A stretch of 64,000 nucleotides of DNA, from contig CM034142.1 of NCBI GenBank assembly GCA_019914995.1, positions 1,674,001-1,738,000 of the forward strand. The letters are read 5' to 3'. The first letter of the stretch is position 1. Each line of letters begins with the position of its first letter. A program made the position numbers and the translations under genes. The DNA comes from Acanthochlamys bracteata. Taxonomy: Eukaryota; Streptophyta; Magnoliopsida; Pandanales; Velloziaceae. Below, piece after piece: positions 12,125 to 24,500 of the stretch. The notes beneath the pieces were generated by a model. It did no database searches. It was not told the DNA's origin and saw only the letters and a program-made list of their open reading frames with translations.

Positions 12125-13260
12125 ATCTTGATGTTAATAATGTCTTTCTTTCAGGACATCTATCTAAAGACATCTACATGGCCCAACCATCCGAATTCAT
12201 TGATCCTTATTTTTTCATTTATGTTTGTAAACTTTGTAAGGCTATTTATGGTTTCAAATAAGCACCACAAGCTCAAAACTTTTTAGTCGACTATGGCTTC
12301 GTCAACTCTTATACGGTCATCTCACTCTTCATTTTTAACACATGTGGGCATGTTAAGTGGCAATCTAATCTTTTGGAGTTCAAATAAACAATAAATTATT
12401 GCTCTTCTTCCACTAAAACTGAATATTGTTCTGTTACCTCCACTTTTGTAGAGCTCAGTTTGATGGGGATGTTTGGGAGTGTTTATTGAAAAGGAGCTTT
12501 TCAAAAAGGAGAGGTATTTTGGAAATTTTTGAAAAACGAGCTTTATTTTTTTACTTCAAAAAAATAATAAAAATAACTATTAAAAAGATTTCACGACGTA
12601 AAATTTTTCTGTACTTTTAAATTTTTTAAAAAAATTTCTGTATAATATTCTAAAAACTTTATTGAAAAACGTGAAATAAAAAGTTGGGAAAAAAAGCTTC
12701 TCCAAACATGCTTGTTCTATTCAATCTGAGCTTAATGTTCAACTTTAAACTATTTCTATTATATATTGTGATAATGTTGGTGCTATATATTTGTTCTCTA
12801 ATCTAATTTTCTATTCAAGGATGAAACATATTGTCATCAAATTTCACTTTATTAGAGACAAAATTCAAAGTGGTGTTCTGCGTGTACCCATATTTTATCA
12901 CAAGATCAACTTGCTGAAGCACTCACGAAACTACTTTCTCGAATGCATTTTCTTCTCCTTTTGTCCAAGATTGAAATCTTGGATTAGAACTTCATCTTGT
13001 TAGGGACATGATAAGGATACTTAAACTCTTTCTATATTTGGAGTATTAAAATTAGGAAGATTTGATTTAACTTGAGTTTAGAATTTCACTTGATTTTAGG
13101 AGGATTTGATTTGGTTTAACATTAAAGATTTGATTTAAAAAAGATTTAAGTGTAGATATATATATACTACATATTAACTAAGAAAAGTAAGTCATTAAAT
13201 ATAATTTTTCACACTTTTCTCTATGAATGTGTTACAACTCTTCAAGGACTCTTACCTACA
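12125..13260 (+). mobile_element. Second Ty1/Copia relic (plus strand) with possible 3' LTR
   Basis: Plus-strand sequence resembles Copia reverse transcriptase (a DVYMAQPxxF-like and KAIYGFKQAPxA-like stretch at about 12160-12270). RNase H follows in two pieces on either side of a nested insertion (about 12350-12460 and 12740-13000; SSTxxEY-type and SRMKHI-type blocks). After the coding remains, TGTTAGGGACATGATAAGG at about 12999 has the look of the beginning of a Copia 3' LTR, which probably runs to about 13210-13260. It is truncated at its 5' side and broken. Its orientation and motif wording differ from the 8.5-11.6 kb relic, so the two are separate insertions. Confidence 0.8.
12463..12712. 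mobile_element. Miniature element nested inside the plus-strand Copia relic
   Basis: About 250 bp of A+T-rich sequence separates the two RNase H pieces of the Copia relic. Its ends are inversely related: GTTTGGGAG...GGAGCTTTT on the left and AAAAAGCTTCTCCAAAC on the right. It belongs to the GCGTTT/GTTTGG-ended miniature family seen throughout the window. The nesting shows that it inserted after the Copia element. Confidence 0.65.
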
Positions 13261-13593
13261 ATTAACTCTTGTTCAGTCACTACTACCGCTCCTGCTAAGG
13301 CTCCTACTTCCTAAGCTGCACGTAGGGCGTTTGCCATTCCATTCCTCTCATTCCAAAAGTTCTATTTCATTTCACATTTTTAATAAATCTTTTAAAATAT
13401 TTTATAAATTTTATTTTAACTTTTAGCAAAAATTAAAAAATTCTATATTATAAAATCTTATTATTATTATTATTATTATTATTTAGATTTAGATAAAAAA
13501 GTAAAGCTTATTTTTAAAATAGAACAAATATATTTTCTGTTTCAAAAAAGTTTAATTTTAAAAGTACTTCAAGACGCCTTCTTAACTCCTACT
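13261..13593. other. A+T-rich spacer with TTA microsatellite
   Basis: No gene. A (TTA/ATT)n run lies at about 13459-13485. The surrounding poly-A/T blocks resemble the inner parts of the local miniature elements. Confidence 0.5.
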
Positions 13594-13842
13594 ACGGGTG
13601 CGTTCAGCAAAGCTTTCTAAAAAAAACAATTTTTAATTTTTTAATCCATATTTTTAATATATTTTTTATAAGCTCAAAAAAATTATTTAAAAATTTAAAA
13701 TATATAAAATAATTCTACCTATTAAAATGTTTTATTACTTATTTTATTATTTTTTAAAAAAAAAAATTATTTTTATTAAAAATCTTCTTCGTTATAAAAA
13801 ATTTTTATTTTAAAAGAATTCTCAAACGAGCTCCAAAACTAC
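13594..13842. mobile_element. A+T-rich miniature element with GTGCGTT/AACGAGC ends
   Basis: It begins GGGTGCGTTCAGCAAAGCTTTCT and ends AATTCTCAAACGAGCTCC, with an A+T-rich core of TTTTTAA/TTAAAAA blocks typical of the local family. Boundaries are approximate and no target duplication was established. Confidence 0.5.
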
Positions 13843-14295
13843 TCCACTACTACTACGGACAAACTTCCACGAAACTCCTATGTCTTCGGTTACTTCTGCT
13901 GCATCCTCTACTTGAGCACCCAATGCATAGACCGTGCAAGCATCATCTATTGTCTCATCATCCCTGACACGATCTTAGTTGTTTACGACATTGATGAATA
14001 TAAAAACCCGGCTGCGATAATAGTTCATGAGATCGTTCATTGGCCTTTTGTTCTAAATTTGTCTCCTTGTTAATACAAAAACTAATAACAGTTAAAGGAT
14101 CTTTAACGAAATTCTTCTAGGCCCAAAATGTTCAGCCCAAAACTGTAAACACTCATCACAGTAGATTACAAGTTTAAGCGACCAATAGATATACCACAAG
14201 AGCAACTGGGTATAAAGTTTCAAATATTTCATTCCAACAATTCATAACACATCCATTGTTTTGATTCTAACGTCCCACCTAAGAACAACTAGCCT

Positions 14296-14515
14296 TTGGC
14301 GACGTTTAAAAGTGCCTAATAAAATAAGAGATATTTTAAATTTTGTTTAAAAAATAAGTTTAATTTTTTATCTAAAATATTATATATGTATATATTATTT
14401 AAATTTTTTACTTTCTAAAGTTTTTAAAAAAATTATAAAATACAAGAAACAATTTATTAAAAATATGAGATAATTTTTTGAAATAAAAAATACTTAATAA
14501 GCTAACCAAAACGCC
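14296..14515. mobile_element. A+T-rich miniature element, GCGACGTTT...AAAACGCCCC
   Basis: The left end GGCGACGTTTAAAAGTGCCTAATAAAATAAG and right end TAAGCTAACCAAAACGCCCC are inversely related, with an A+T-rich core. Same family as the next element. Confidence 0.55.
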
Positions 14516-14568
14516 CCTTTTTTTAATTCAATTATATATTTTTCATACTTTTTATTAATTACTTAGGG

Positions 14569-14806
14569 GGCGTTTTAGAGTGCTTATAAAATAAAATTTT
14601 TTTAAAATAAAAAATATTTTTAATTTTTTAAATATGAGCTATATTTTTTTATTTAAAAAAATAATAAAAATAAGCGTTAAAAAATTTCAGTATGTAAAAT
14701 TTTTTATATTTTCTAAATTTTTAAATAAATTATTTAAATATTTATAAAAAATATATAAAAATATGAAATAAAAAATTACTTTTAGAGAACGCTAAGCCAA
14801 ACAGCT
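14569..14806. mobile_element. A+T-rich miniature element, GGGGGCGTTTTAGAGTGC end
   Basis: A well-preserved member of the local family. GGGGGCGTTTTAGAGTGCTTATAAAATAAAA is followed by the characteristic TTTTATTT...AAAAAATAATAAAAATAAGC core and a right end GAGAACGCTAAGCCAAACAGC. Very similar wording occurs at 33252, 40576, 40806 and 45015. Confidence 0.65.
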
Positions 14807-17800
14807 ATAGTAATTCTTTCATCATTAGTCTAGATTTCTTGTACGGATCCTAATTTAATAATTTTTATCCCAAACAGTTAAAAATTAAATAATATATTTC
14901 CTTGCAAGAGAATTCAATCATCCCTGTTTCAATTTCAGAATATTTGAATTATACGCTAATACAAAAAAAAAAGTAACAATCTGGAGCCGTTGTGGTCTAA
15001 GCCTGGTCTAGAATCTAAAAATTGGTCTTTGTTTGTCGAGCCAAATGAATATTAGATATACCCACCCCATTTTAATCAAATCCACTTTTTCTCAACTGCC
15101 ATGAAAATTCAATCTCATTTGTTATTAGTGTATTATATTGTTTCTTCTTTGTTGAAAGAAAACATATATAATATTAATGAAAATAATTAAAACTTGAAAA
15201 CAAAGCAAATCAACTCCATCACATCTTCCAAAATCACTTTCATAGAATCACCTCTTTTGCAAGACATCTAATTAAGTTCTCTGAACTTCTAAAAGTACAA
15301 TTGACCTCTTGCTTTGTTTTCTTTTTAGTATTATAATTTTTCTGTGGCAAGCATTTTCTGCATTGCACTTATTTTTTCATAATATTTTAGCATAAATTTC
15401 TTTTTTATCTCTTTGATTTGTTTGTCAAAATTATTTTTTTGTATAAACAAAGTTTGAGGTGAAGGTGGTCTCAGTACAAACATCATCTAGCGATCAAGTT
15501 GAAGACCTTCATTTCGTAATTTTTATTGGGTGCGTTTAGCTGTGATTCTAAAAAATAGTTTTAATTTTTTAATTTTATATTTTTAAATAAATTTTATATA
15601 ATACTATATAAAATTTATTCAAAATTACAAAAAATTTTATATTATACAATTCTCTTATTATTTATATTATTAAAATTTATATTTTAAAATAAATAAAAAT
15701 ATTATTTATTTTTTAAAAAAAGATTTATAAACATTTATTTTTTGCATAATCTGATCTGTCCAACAATCTATTAGGCTTTTTTGGATCGCGATGATAATGT
15801 TGAAACTTGAAACAGATTAAAAGAAATTTTATACGTAAAAATAAAATTCTAAATTTTTATATAATTAGAATATATAAATTATTCTGAATTTAAATTTTAG
15901 TTAGAAAAAATAAAAATTTAAAACACGCTCGGAAAAAATAATTTTTTGATAAGATTAAAAAAATAAGAAAACTCGTTCACATGGAAATTCTCATAGATTC
16001 GTACATACACGTGCAGGAACTGATTAGCACTCCAAAACCGAACTCACGTACGTATCACGTTACATAACTCACAATAATCAACGCTCACGATGAGCACGTC
16101 AGTAGACATCTGTGTAATCGGACGGTTCCAGAAATAGCACTGTGCAGCTGTCTTTATTACTTGAATTATCTTGTGGCATGATGGCCCATATCTGTTTTGT
16201 TGTCCCTTTCTAACCAATAGTCAAAACGTTCAGAAAGATCAGTTTGCGTACCATCGAAGTGTTTCTGAAAACGAATTATTTTAATTAATTTTTTTAAAAA
16301 TTAAAAAAATTATTTTTTATATTAAAAAATAATAATAAGTAATTATATCATTTTATAAATATTTTAAAATTATAAAATATTTATAAAAACTTTATTAAAA
16401 TATATATACATAAAAGTTAAATAAAAAATTTGTAATATATATCAAATATCATCGTAATATGACGGTCAAGCAACGGTCTGACGGTGCGGCTAGATTGACA
16501 TGTCAACTATCGTAATATGACGGTCAAGCAATGGTTTAGATTTTTAAAAACCATTTTTCAATTTTTTTAATGATATATTTTTTAATATATATTATGAATA
16601 TATAAAAAATTTATTTAAAAATTTTGAAAATATAAAAAATTCTACAGAATAAAATTTTTTTATTATATATTTTTATTATTTTTTTAAAAATAAAAAATAA
16701 AACTCATTTTTTAAATAAAATAAAAATACTTTCCATTTCAAAAATATTAACTCCCAAAACGCACTCCAAAACGGACATCGGCTTCCACTACGTAAGAAAC
16801 GGTTTTTAAAATCAGTTACAAAGTGACAGGATCAACATGATCGAACGGTTAATAGATGATCGCATAGTGCGGATGTATCTATTGCTCGTAATACAGTGTG
16901 AGGCCCGCCTATGCTGTCGCTGTTTTCTAAATACCGCGAGAGTACCGTAAGTACGAAAACGGAACGTCTCCGTTCACTTCTACAGATCTACTACTTTTTT
17001 GCTGCCTCTTTAATTTATTTTTTATATTTTATATTAAATTTTTAAGTAAATAAATTTTTTAATATTTTATTTTAAAGAATACTATATATTGGATTTTGAG
17101 ATTGTAGAAACAAATAGTAAACTAGTAATTATTTTACTTGTTAAGAAAATGTTTACGTACGTAATCTCGATGGCGAGTGGAATTCACGAAGCCAAAAGGA
17201 ACACGCATACCGTTTAAAACAAAGAATCTTGTACTTTGTATTTAAAAACTTAGGTCCTAGTTGGTAATTTATCAGCACGTAAGTTTAATTGGTAATTTAT
17301 AATTATTTAAAATTGTAAAAAAGATTGTTTAATTTTGTAGAAATAGAGAAACAGAAAATAAGAAATATTTTCCAATAATTTTATAGTTTTATCTTCTCAT
17401 TCATATATTTGTATATTCTTATGAAATATCTATATCAATCTCGTAAAAATAAAATTTATTTTAATCTAATTATCTAAAACTCGTATGAAACTTGTCAAAA
17501 GATAATTCTCACGCTTCTCATTTTTTTGACAAACTTATTGCGCGTCACAAACTTGCAATAGCATATAATACGTTTTTCTAAAACGGTTATATACACATAG
17601 AGATCTTTAGAATAATAATTTTAAATTAAAAATAAAATAAGTTAAGAAATATATATTGACTTTAATGATTTGCTTTCTAGAATTTTCATATCCAGAAACT
17701 ATAAGAAGTTTACCAGCCTAAATCACAATAACATTTTGGCTTAAGATTTCGCAGCATAAATATATCAAGGATAACAAAATCTCATGAGTAATCTTACAAA

Positions 17801-17950
17801 ACTTCAGCGTTACCTTGCTCTGCTTTAAACCGCCTATCTTAACGATAAATAAATTATTATTCTTTCAGTTATTACCTTCCTTAAAAAGATATAATAAAAA
17901 AAGAACATTTACAGAAACCTTCTTTATTTGTTTTTTTATCAATCTCTTCA
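14807..17950. other. Spacer upstream of the ubiquitin protease gene
   Basis: No gene seen. Mixed A+T-rich blocks that look like further worn miniature elements (about 15530-15750, 16255-16430, 16530-16780) alternate with less A+T-rich unique stretches at about 15980-16260 and 16790-17000. A 23-bp direct repeat lies at 16451 and 16509. No promoter element could be fixed with confidence. Confidence 0.5.
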
Positions 17951-18588
17951 TCTCCACCGTCCGCTGTTTTCTTTCTCGGATACCAATCCAAATTAAAAAC
18001 ATAGTTAATACTTCCCCCTTCTCCTGCTCTTCCCCTTCTCAGTTTTCTTCAGCTGTGTTGTTCTTCGCCGGAAGGCAATCTCTCTCTTATAGATCTAATC
18101 TCAGCTGTCAACCTTCTTCATCTTTTCCTTCAAACGCCGGGCAAGATCCTGAGCTGTTCATCTGTGGTTCTCCTATTCAGATTGAATCCCAGCCGTCCAT
18201 CTCTCTTCATCGACACCGGTGAGCAGCTTGGAGTCGTGGCTGTTGAACAAGTGTAATAGATTGATAGACAGATTCGAATAAAGCAAATCTCAGCAGCGTT
18301 TTCTTCCGGTGAGTCACCGGAGACATATATATAAAATTGAAATCCAATTAGAGCCGGCCATCTATACTCTGCTGACATCACCGTAGTGTGTATTTGGATT
18401 ATTCGACTGGGAGCAGGGCAGGCAAAGTTAATGTTAACTCCTGCAAGGTTGGGCCGACGACTGTTAGAGTTCTGACGCCATAATTGACTTTGTTCGGTAC
18501 TTGGATTTTTCGGTTCGATTGATGTTTGATCCGGTGGCGGTGGACCGGAGCTGGGTGTGGTGGTGCGGTTAGATTGATTTATTGATTG
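17951..18588 (+). other. Probable 5' leader and proximal promoter of the UBP16-like gene
   Basis: Less A+T-rich than the upstream spacer, with pyrimidine-rich tracts (around 18010-18130) typical of plant core promoters and leaders. Short frames here (for example 17815-18222) have no family resemblance and are taken as non-coding. The transcription start is not determinable by eye. Confidence 0.5.
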
Positions 18589-21500
18589 ATGCCTTCGTCC
18601 GACCGCCGAGAGGGCGGGCCCAACACCGCCGGTGCCACGTTTCTAGCGGCGGTTGTTTCGGCTCTGCTATTCTATGTAGTGGTGTTGATTCTACGGCGGA
18701 GATGGAGAGCGGCTGCTGCAAGAGCAGAGGAGGTTCGTCTTCTTGTTCAGCTTGCTGCAGAAGAGTCCCAGCGTGCCGAGCAAGAGTACCTCCTGCAGTC
18801 CTCGAGCAGGACATATGTAGAGAACACAGTGTATATAGGGCCAACAATATCAGCAGCAACAGCAGAAGTTAAGGAAGCAGTGGGAACTATAACAGAAGCA
18901 GGAACAAGAACGGAAGCATTGTGCGCTGTGTGCTTCAGACCTACTAATAACCGGTGCTCCCAATGCAAGGCTGTTAAATACTGGTTAGTATCGGAATTTT
19001 TGTCTCGAAATCAGAATTTTTTCTCTGTTATTGTTATTGCTTCGGATTTAGTTTGTAGCTGTTGTTTATGATACCTGATGGATTAAGGAATATGGCTGGT
19101 TTATTTGGGAATTTTTTCAGTAATCCGGCCCTGAAATTTCTCTCATTACTCAATTCTTTTGCATTAGCTGAGTTCTTTGGATTTACTTGTTCTTTGGAGT
19201 AATTGATAGCTTAGTGAATGTAATTTGGAGCGTTTTTTCAGTAGTTTGGATACTGTTCTCATTTTGTTTTGATTACATTGGCAAATTGGGAACTTTTGGG
19301 TGAGTACTTTTTTTGGCGGGGTTTCTATGTCTAGAAATGCAGTTTTTTTGTGGTTACCCTTGTCTCCTGCCTTGCAAGCAAACCTGTGAATATGGTGGCC
19401 TTGGGTTAAGATTGACTGAATTTGTGGCTGCTTAGTTAGTAATTACAATTCCTCCTTTGAGCTGATAAATACTGGCTCTTTCCCTAATTTTGCCCCCTTG
19501 TGTTTGGAGTTTTGCCATTTGTCTCCAACGGTTGTTGTGTTGCAGTGTAATTGGCAAGAAGTTAATTAACTAGGGAATCTAAAATTATTATTTTCCCCTT
19601 GTTCAGAAGCTGACATGGGATTTCTTGGGTTTTCCCCTTTTTCAATATGATATTTTTGTTTCAATATGATGTTTCCTTTTCTTTATCATGAGTGTATTAG
19701 TTGGGAGTTTCAAATTATATGACTCAATTTAGTCCAAAGGTTTCAGTAATGGAGATTCACAATCTGCGTTTAGAGAAGAATGGATAGTGTGATTTGAAGC
19801 TTAAATTTTATTCGCTGCAGATTGTTTCATTTCTTTTGGAATTTCTGATTCAATGAGTTATAATATTTCTCTGCTCCTTATGTTAGGAGCAACTGCTTAT
19901 TATTTTTGAATATTTGGAGGATTACTTTGATAGGATACTGGATGCTAGAAAGGTACTTTTGAGATTGGGTTGAGTTATGCTCAGTCTCTTTTTCCTCTAA
20001 TCCCGGACTTCGAACCTGATTATGATCTATTTACTTCAGTAGACAGCTAGATGTTAGTAAAAGAAATAAGGTTCGCCCAATCCTTCTTTATTGCTAAGTA
20101 AATGAAGAATGAAGTCAGTCTGATAATGTGGACACATAATGGACATTTTGAAGAGTTGATGCATTTGCAGTTCCTAAAATGTGATACTGCTAGGTGATTT
20201 TGGATTTGTTTGTTTGGCAACATCCTTCAAACTCCGGCACCATTCATAGTATGTGCAACCCTTTATTGATTTGCCCCTTGCAGGTCACATTAGTGATCTG
20301 TATCATGATCTTCAGTATAAAAGCCTTGGACTCTCTGAGTAATGATTATCTCAATGTTGACTTTAGGTTCTGATAAGTACGATATGGCAGGCATTGCGCA
20401 TAACAGAGCTTCGTGTTTGTGAATATCACCGAATCATGACAGCAATTGCCTATACAAAATTGGTTGGCAAGAACAGTATAATTTGAGATACTAATGATTA
20501 CTTTATATTCCAATATGTGAATGAAAGTGCTGAGATAATTACAACTTGCATGCACAGGTGATAGTTATTACTGATTCAGTTTTAGCTGAGGGCATTGATT
20601 GAGATGTAACTTTCTGTGGCATCCTAGTCATCAAATTCTTTTATCCTCTTAGGTGTCAGTTTTGTCCTAAAATTTCAGAACACCAGGAGTGAGCATTCTC
20701 CCTTTAGCTCTTCCAGCTGAGCTTAAATGCCTTTTAGACTTTTAGGATATGACTTCTTCAACAGGGTACTGTTACCAAATCTTAAGCTCACCCCTCTGCA
20801 GGTACTGGTTCAATTGTTCTTATTCCATATGGTAAAGGAGTCCTAATATGACTATAATGATCTTGGAACAATGAATAGAAAGGCTATTATAATACAATGT
20901 TGTCGGTGATCATAGGCTTATTGAGGAATTGCAAGAATTGGAAGTCATATCTCATCTTCGGGCTAGAAGTAGGATTTTTGTCAATTACTTGCATTGTAAT
21001 TTCAATCGTTAAATAAAGTCGTTGCATAGTCTATAATGTATACTTTGTACTCATTAATTGAACTTTGTCATGCTTTTGCAATGATGCTGAAAGCTTTTGA
21101 GCTGATTCACTTTTCATGGTCGCATGTTCTTATGTCTCTCGATTTCTCTTCCAATTTTGGTGCAGCTCTGGCAAGTGCCAGATTATTCACTGGAGACAAG
21201 GACACAAGGACCAATGTCGCCCTCTGCAAAACATTGAACGTAGAAAAGACTCTAGCATATCTTCCGATGGTGTAGTTCAACTTGATAAGGCATCAGAGTT
21301 TTTAGAATCTGATGGGGCTCAAGGAAATGTATCATCTGAGTCCAACTCCATTTCTGATCTTTTTACAGAGGATGACAATCTTGAAGATACATGTTCGGTT
21401 GATACTTCTGGCACGGAAAACACCTCTAGAACGACTTTTTCCTTGTCATATAGTCCGTCAAGATTTTCTCGCTCACTGGGCTCTGGTGATGTTTCCTCGA

Positions 21501-24500
21501 GTGTGGATCCTGTCCAGGTTGATGATGCTAGGCAAGTAGAAAACATCTCTTCTGATCACTTGATCACTAGCACCATGGTAGGAGATTATGTCAGTGACAC
21601 AAAACTCAGTAAGCATCCATCTTCTGGAGAAACTATTATGAGCAGCTCTGTAGGTAGTGTTTCTTGCTCAAGCGTTTTACGTAGAAAGGCTTCTGGTGGT
21701 GATGATGAAGAGGTACATGCTGTGAAACCTAATCCTGAAAGCTCAAGTTCAGTTGTTTCCACCAGTCTTGCAAAAAATGAATCTAGAAGGTCCACTAGTG
21801 TTGGAGACCCGAACTCAAGCTTATCTGAAGGTTCTGTGAATGCTGAATCCACCAAGTGTAATGGTGAGGTTCAGTTAAGTGATGACTGCCAACTGCAGAC
21901 TCCGTATACTTCATCTGGTAAGAGTGTTTATCGAAAAGTCAGAGTAAATGATGACTCTCATGGAGCTGATGCTTTGGAATCTCCACCTCCTTCCAAGTGT
22001 ACACCAGATGCAATTTATGAGGTTGGAAAAAATCAAAGCAGTTCTGCTTGGAGGAGTAACACAGTGCCTTTTCAAAGTTATAATTCCTCTAGATCTGTTC
22101 CGCTATTTTCTGCTACACCAAGTGGTCATGCTACTACTATCCTCGGAGAATTTGCAGTTCCATGCTCAAAGCCAGTGGTTGATAGGCCCATCGCTATTTC
22201 TACCGTGTTGCATGACAGGGCACATCTTGTTGAAAATAGTAACAGTTTTAGTAACCTGAAGACATCTGTGGAAAGAGTTCTGCAAAGCTCAAAGGAGTAT
22301 TTGTCAGGTGCTACTGGGCGTGATATTATTAGACAACATAATCACAAGGTATATTGCGTTAGTTTGCATTTTAGCATAGATGTCTGATGACATCTTACAC
22401 ATTTACTTCTGGACCTTTCTTGATTAGTTTTTTCTGTCCTTCCTTCAGGAATCTTTTCCATATGATCGTTTTGTAAAGCTTTACAACAACAAAGTGGAAC
22501 TGCGACCATTTGGTCTTACCAATTGTGGCAACGGGTAACTTTTCTCTTTTCTTTTATGATATTTCCAGATTTTTTTCTTAGATCTATCCTTATGAACCTA
22601 CATAATTCTACCTAAGTTCATATTAAAATGAAAAAACAAATAAATTACAACAACTTGAAGAACTGAACTTACCCAACTTGGGCTTTATTAGGTAGTTGTG
22701 AAGTTTCTCAAAGTCCATGAAAGTTACTTTTAAAGGATGTTGTCATAAGCTACCTAGAATGCATCTAATACTGTACGGTAAAATATTGTTGCTGCAGGTG
22801 CATTTAATTGTAAATGACTGACAATGACATATAAACTCAGATACCATTGAATTGTTATATTTTGATTGGTATTCTTATCAATTGCTAGAATGTTTTATGC
22901 ACTATTATGAAATTTTTTTATTTTATTGATTTGTTTTTTTATTGAAGTTGTTTTAGAGGATCTAACAATTTGGAATGAGAACCATAAACTTGGAATTGTG
23001 ATTTATGAGAATAATCATAGATGGTTTTTGTCTTTTTCTTATCGAAAGCACCACTAGTTTTTGAAAGTAATCAACCACTTGTTTTAAAAAATAATCCATA
23101 AAAGTAATGGCTTCTCCTTAAATGCAACAAAAAAGGTAGTATCCAGCGTAAGGTTGGGTTTAAAAAAAGACAAGTTAAAGTAATCTATAAGGAGCAATAC
23201 CAAACAAAGGAGCAATACCAAGTGTAATGAAGGATCTTTTGTTTCTGTATCTCCTTTTCTTAATATCTTAGTATGTTTTCTACATTTCTAACAGCTTGTT
23301 TCTTATAATATTTTCATTTGATTCCTGTAGCTGTTACGCTAATGCGGTTCTTCAGTGTTTGGCATTTACTCGGCCACTTACAGCATATCTTCTTGAAGGG
23401 CTCCATTCCAAAACATGTATGTTCTTCTAATACTCTCTTTCCCAATTTTTTTCTGTCTCATTTTGTATTCTACTGGAAAGTAGCTTTTCTGATGCATTAT
23501 CTGACTTGTTCTTAGGCCCCAAGAATAGGTGGTGTTTTACATGTGAGTTTGAGAGCCTTATATCTCAAGCAAAGCAGGGGAAATCTCCAATTTCACCTAT
23601 TGGTATACTGTCGCATATACACAGTATTGGTAGTAGCCTTGGGCGTGGAAGAGAAGAAGATGCTCATGAATTTTTAAGGTAAGAAATGTCTTTTTTAGAA
23701 GGATCTGCCTGTTACTTGATTACCTGCAAACAAACAACTAGCTTGCTAATACTCATGCAGGAAATTAATATCTAATTGTTCTTTTTAAATCTCTATTCAG
23801 TATAGTGAGTGGTGCCTATCCCTGTGAGGAGCTGTTATTCTTTATTGACATTGAAGGGCATCCTCATTCATGTTTGCTGTGCAATTCCTTTGTTTTAAAT
23901 GTTACATTATTTTGCTGTGCTTTTGATGTATACATTTTAACTTGTCTGGTTCTTGCTACCACTACTCGTGGTTTAACTCAGGATGGTATGTTTTCTTCAC
24001 CAATGATATTTTTCAGTCCTGCAAAGCTTTATCTATACATTCCAATTTGGCAACATATAAATTTGTTATGTGGCTGTAAGAGTTTTTTCTCTTTGGGAAG
24101 TTTGATAACTTTATTCTTTTCTTTATAAACATTGTTGAATAAAGTGTGTTATACTCCTAGGTGATGTTACTCATTTGTCAAATAATTTCAGGTTTATGGG
24201 CATTATTTTGATCATAGATTCTTCTCTTAACTATAGAAATTGTTTTGATTGTTGGAATTGTTGTCAGGATTATAAAACTATCTCAAAAAATACAGATTTA
24301 TGGTACAATATGCTCAATAGCTAAGAATAGCTTCTAAATGGCTTGTGCTTATGTCTGTAAGAGAAAATAGCTTCAGTCTGATTATGATTGTGGCAGTGTT
24401 CAGCTTTTGCTTGTTCATGATAATATCCTTCTGACTATTGTATTTCGCATTAGGGGCATGCTAGAGGTAAATATCATGGTCTCATATATTTCATAAGTTA

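Noticed and set aside
8486-13260. Reading the two Copia relics as one element with two ends
   Set aside because: They lie in opposite orientations, both contain reverse transcriptase and RNase H remains, and their motif wording differs, so they are independent insertions.
23805-24128. 107-codon frame inside the UBP16-like gene
   Set aside because: It lies in the intron between exons ending 23678 and starting 24991; joining those exons directly gives the conserved EFLRYAIDAM sequence, leaving no room for it.
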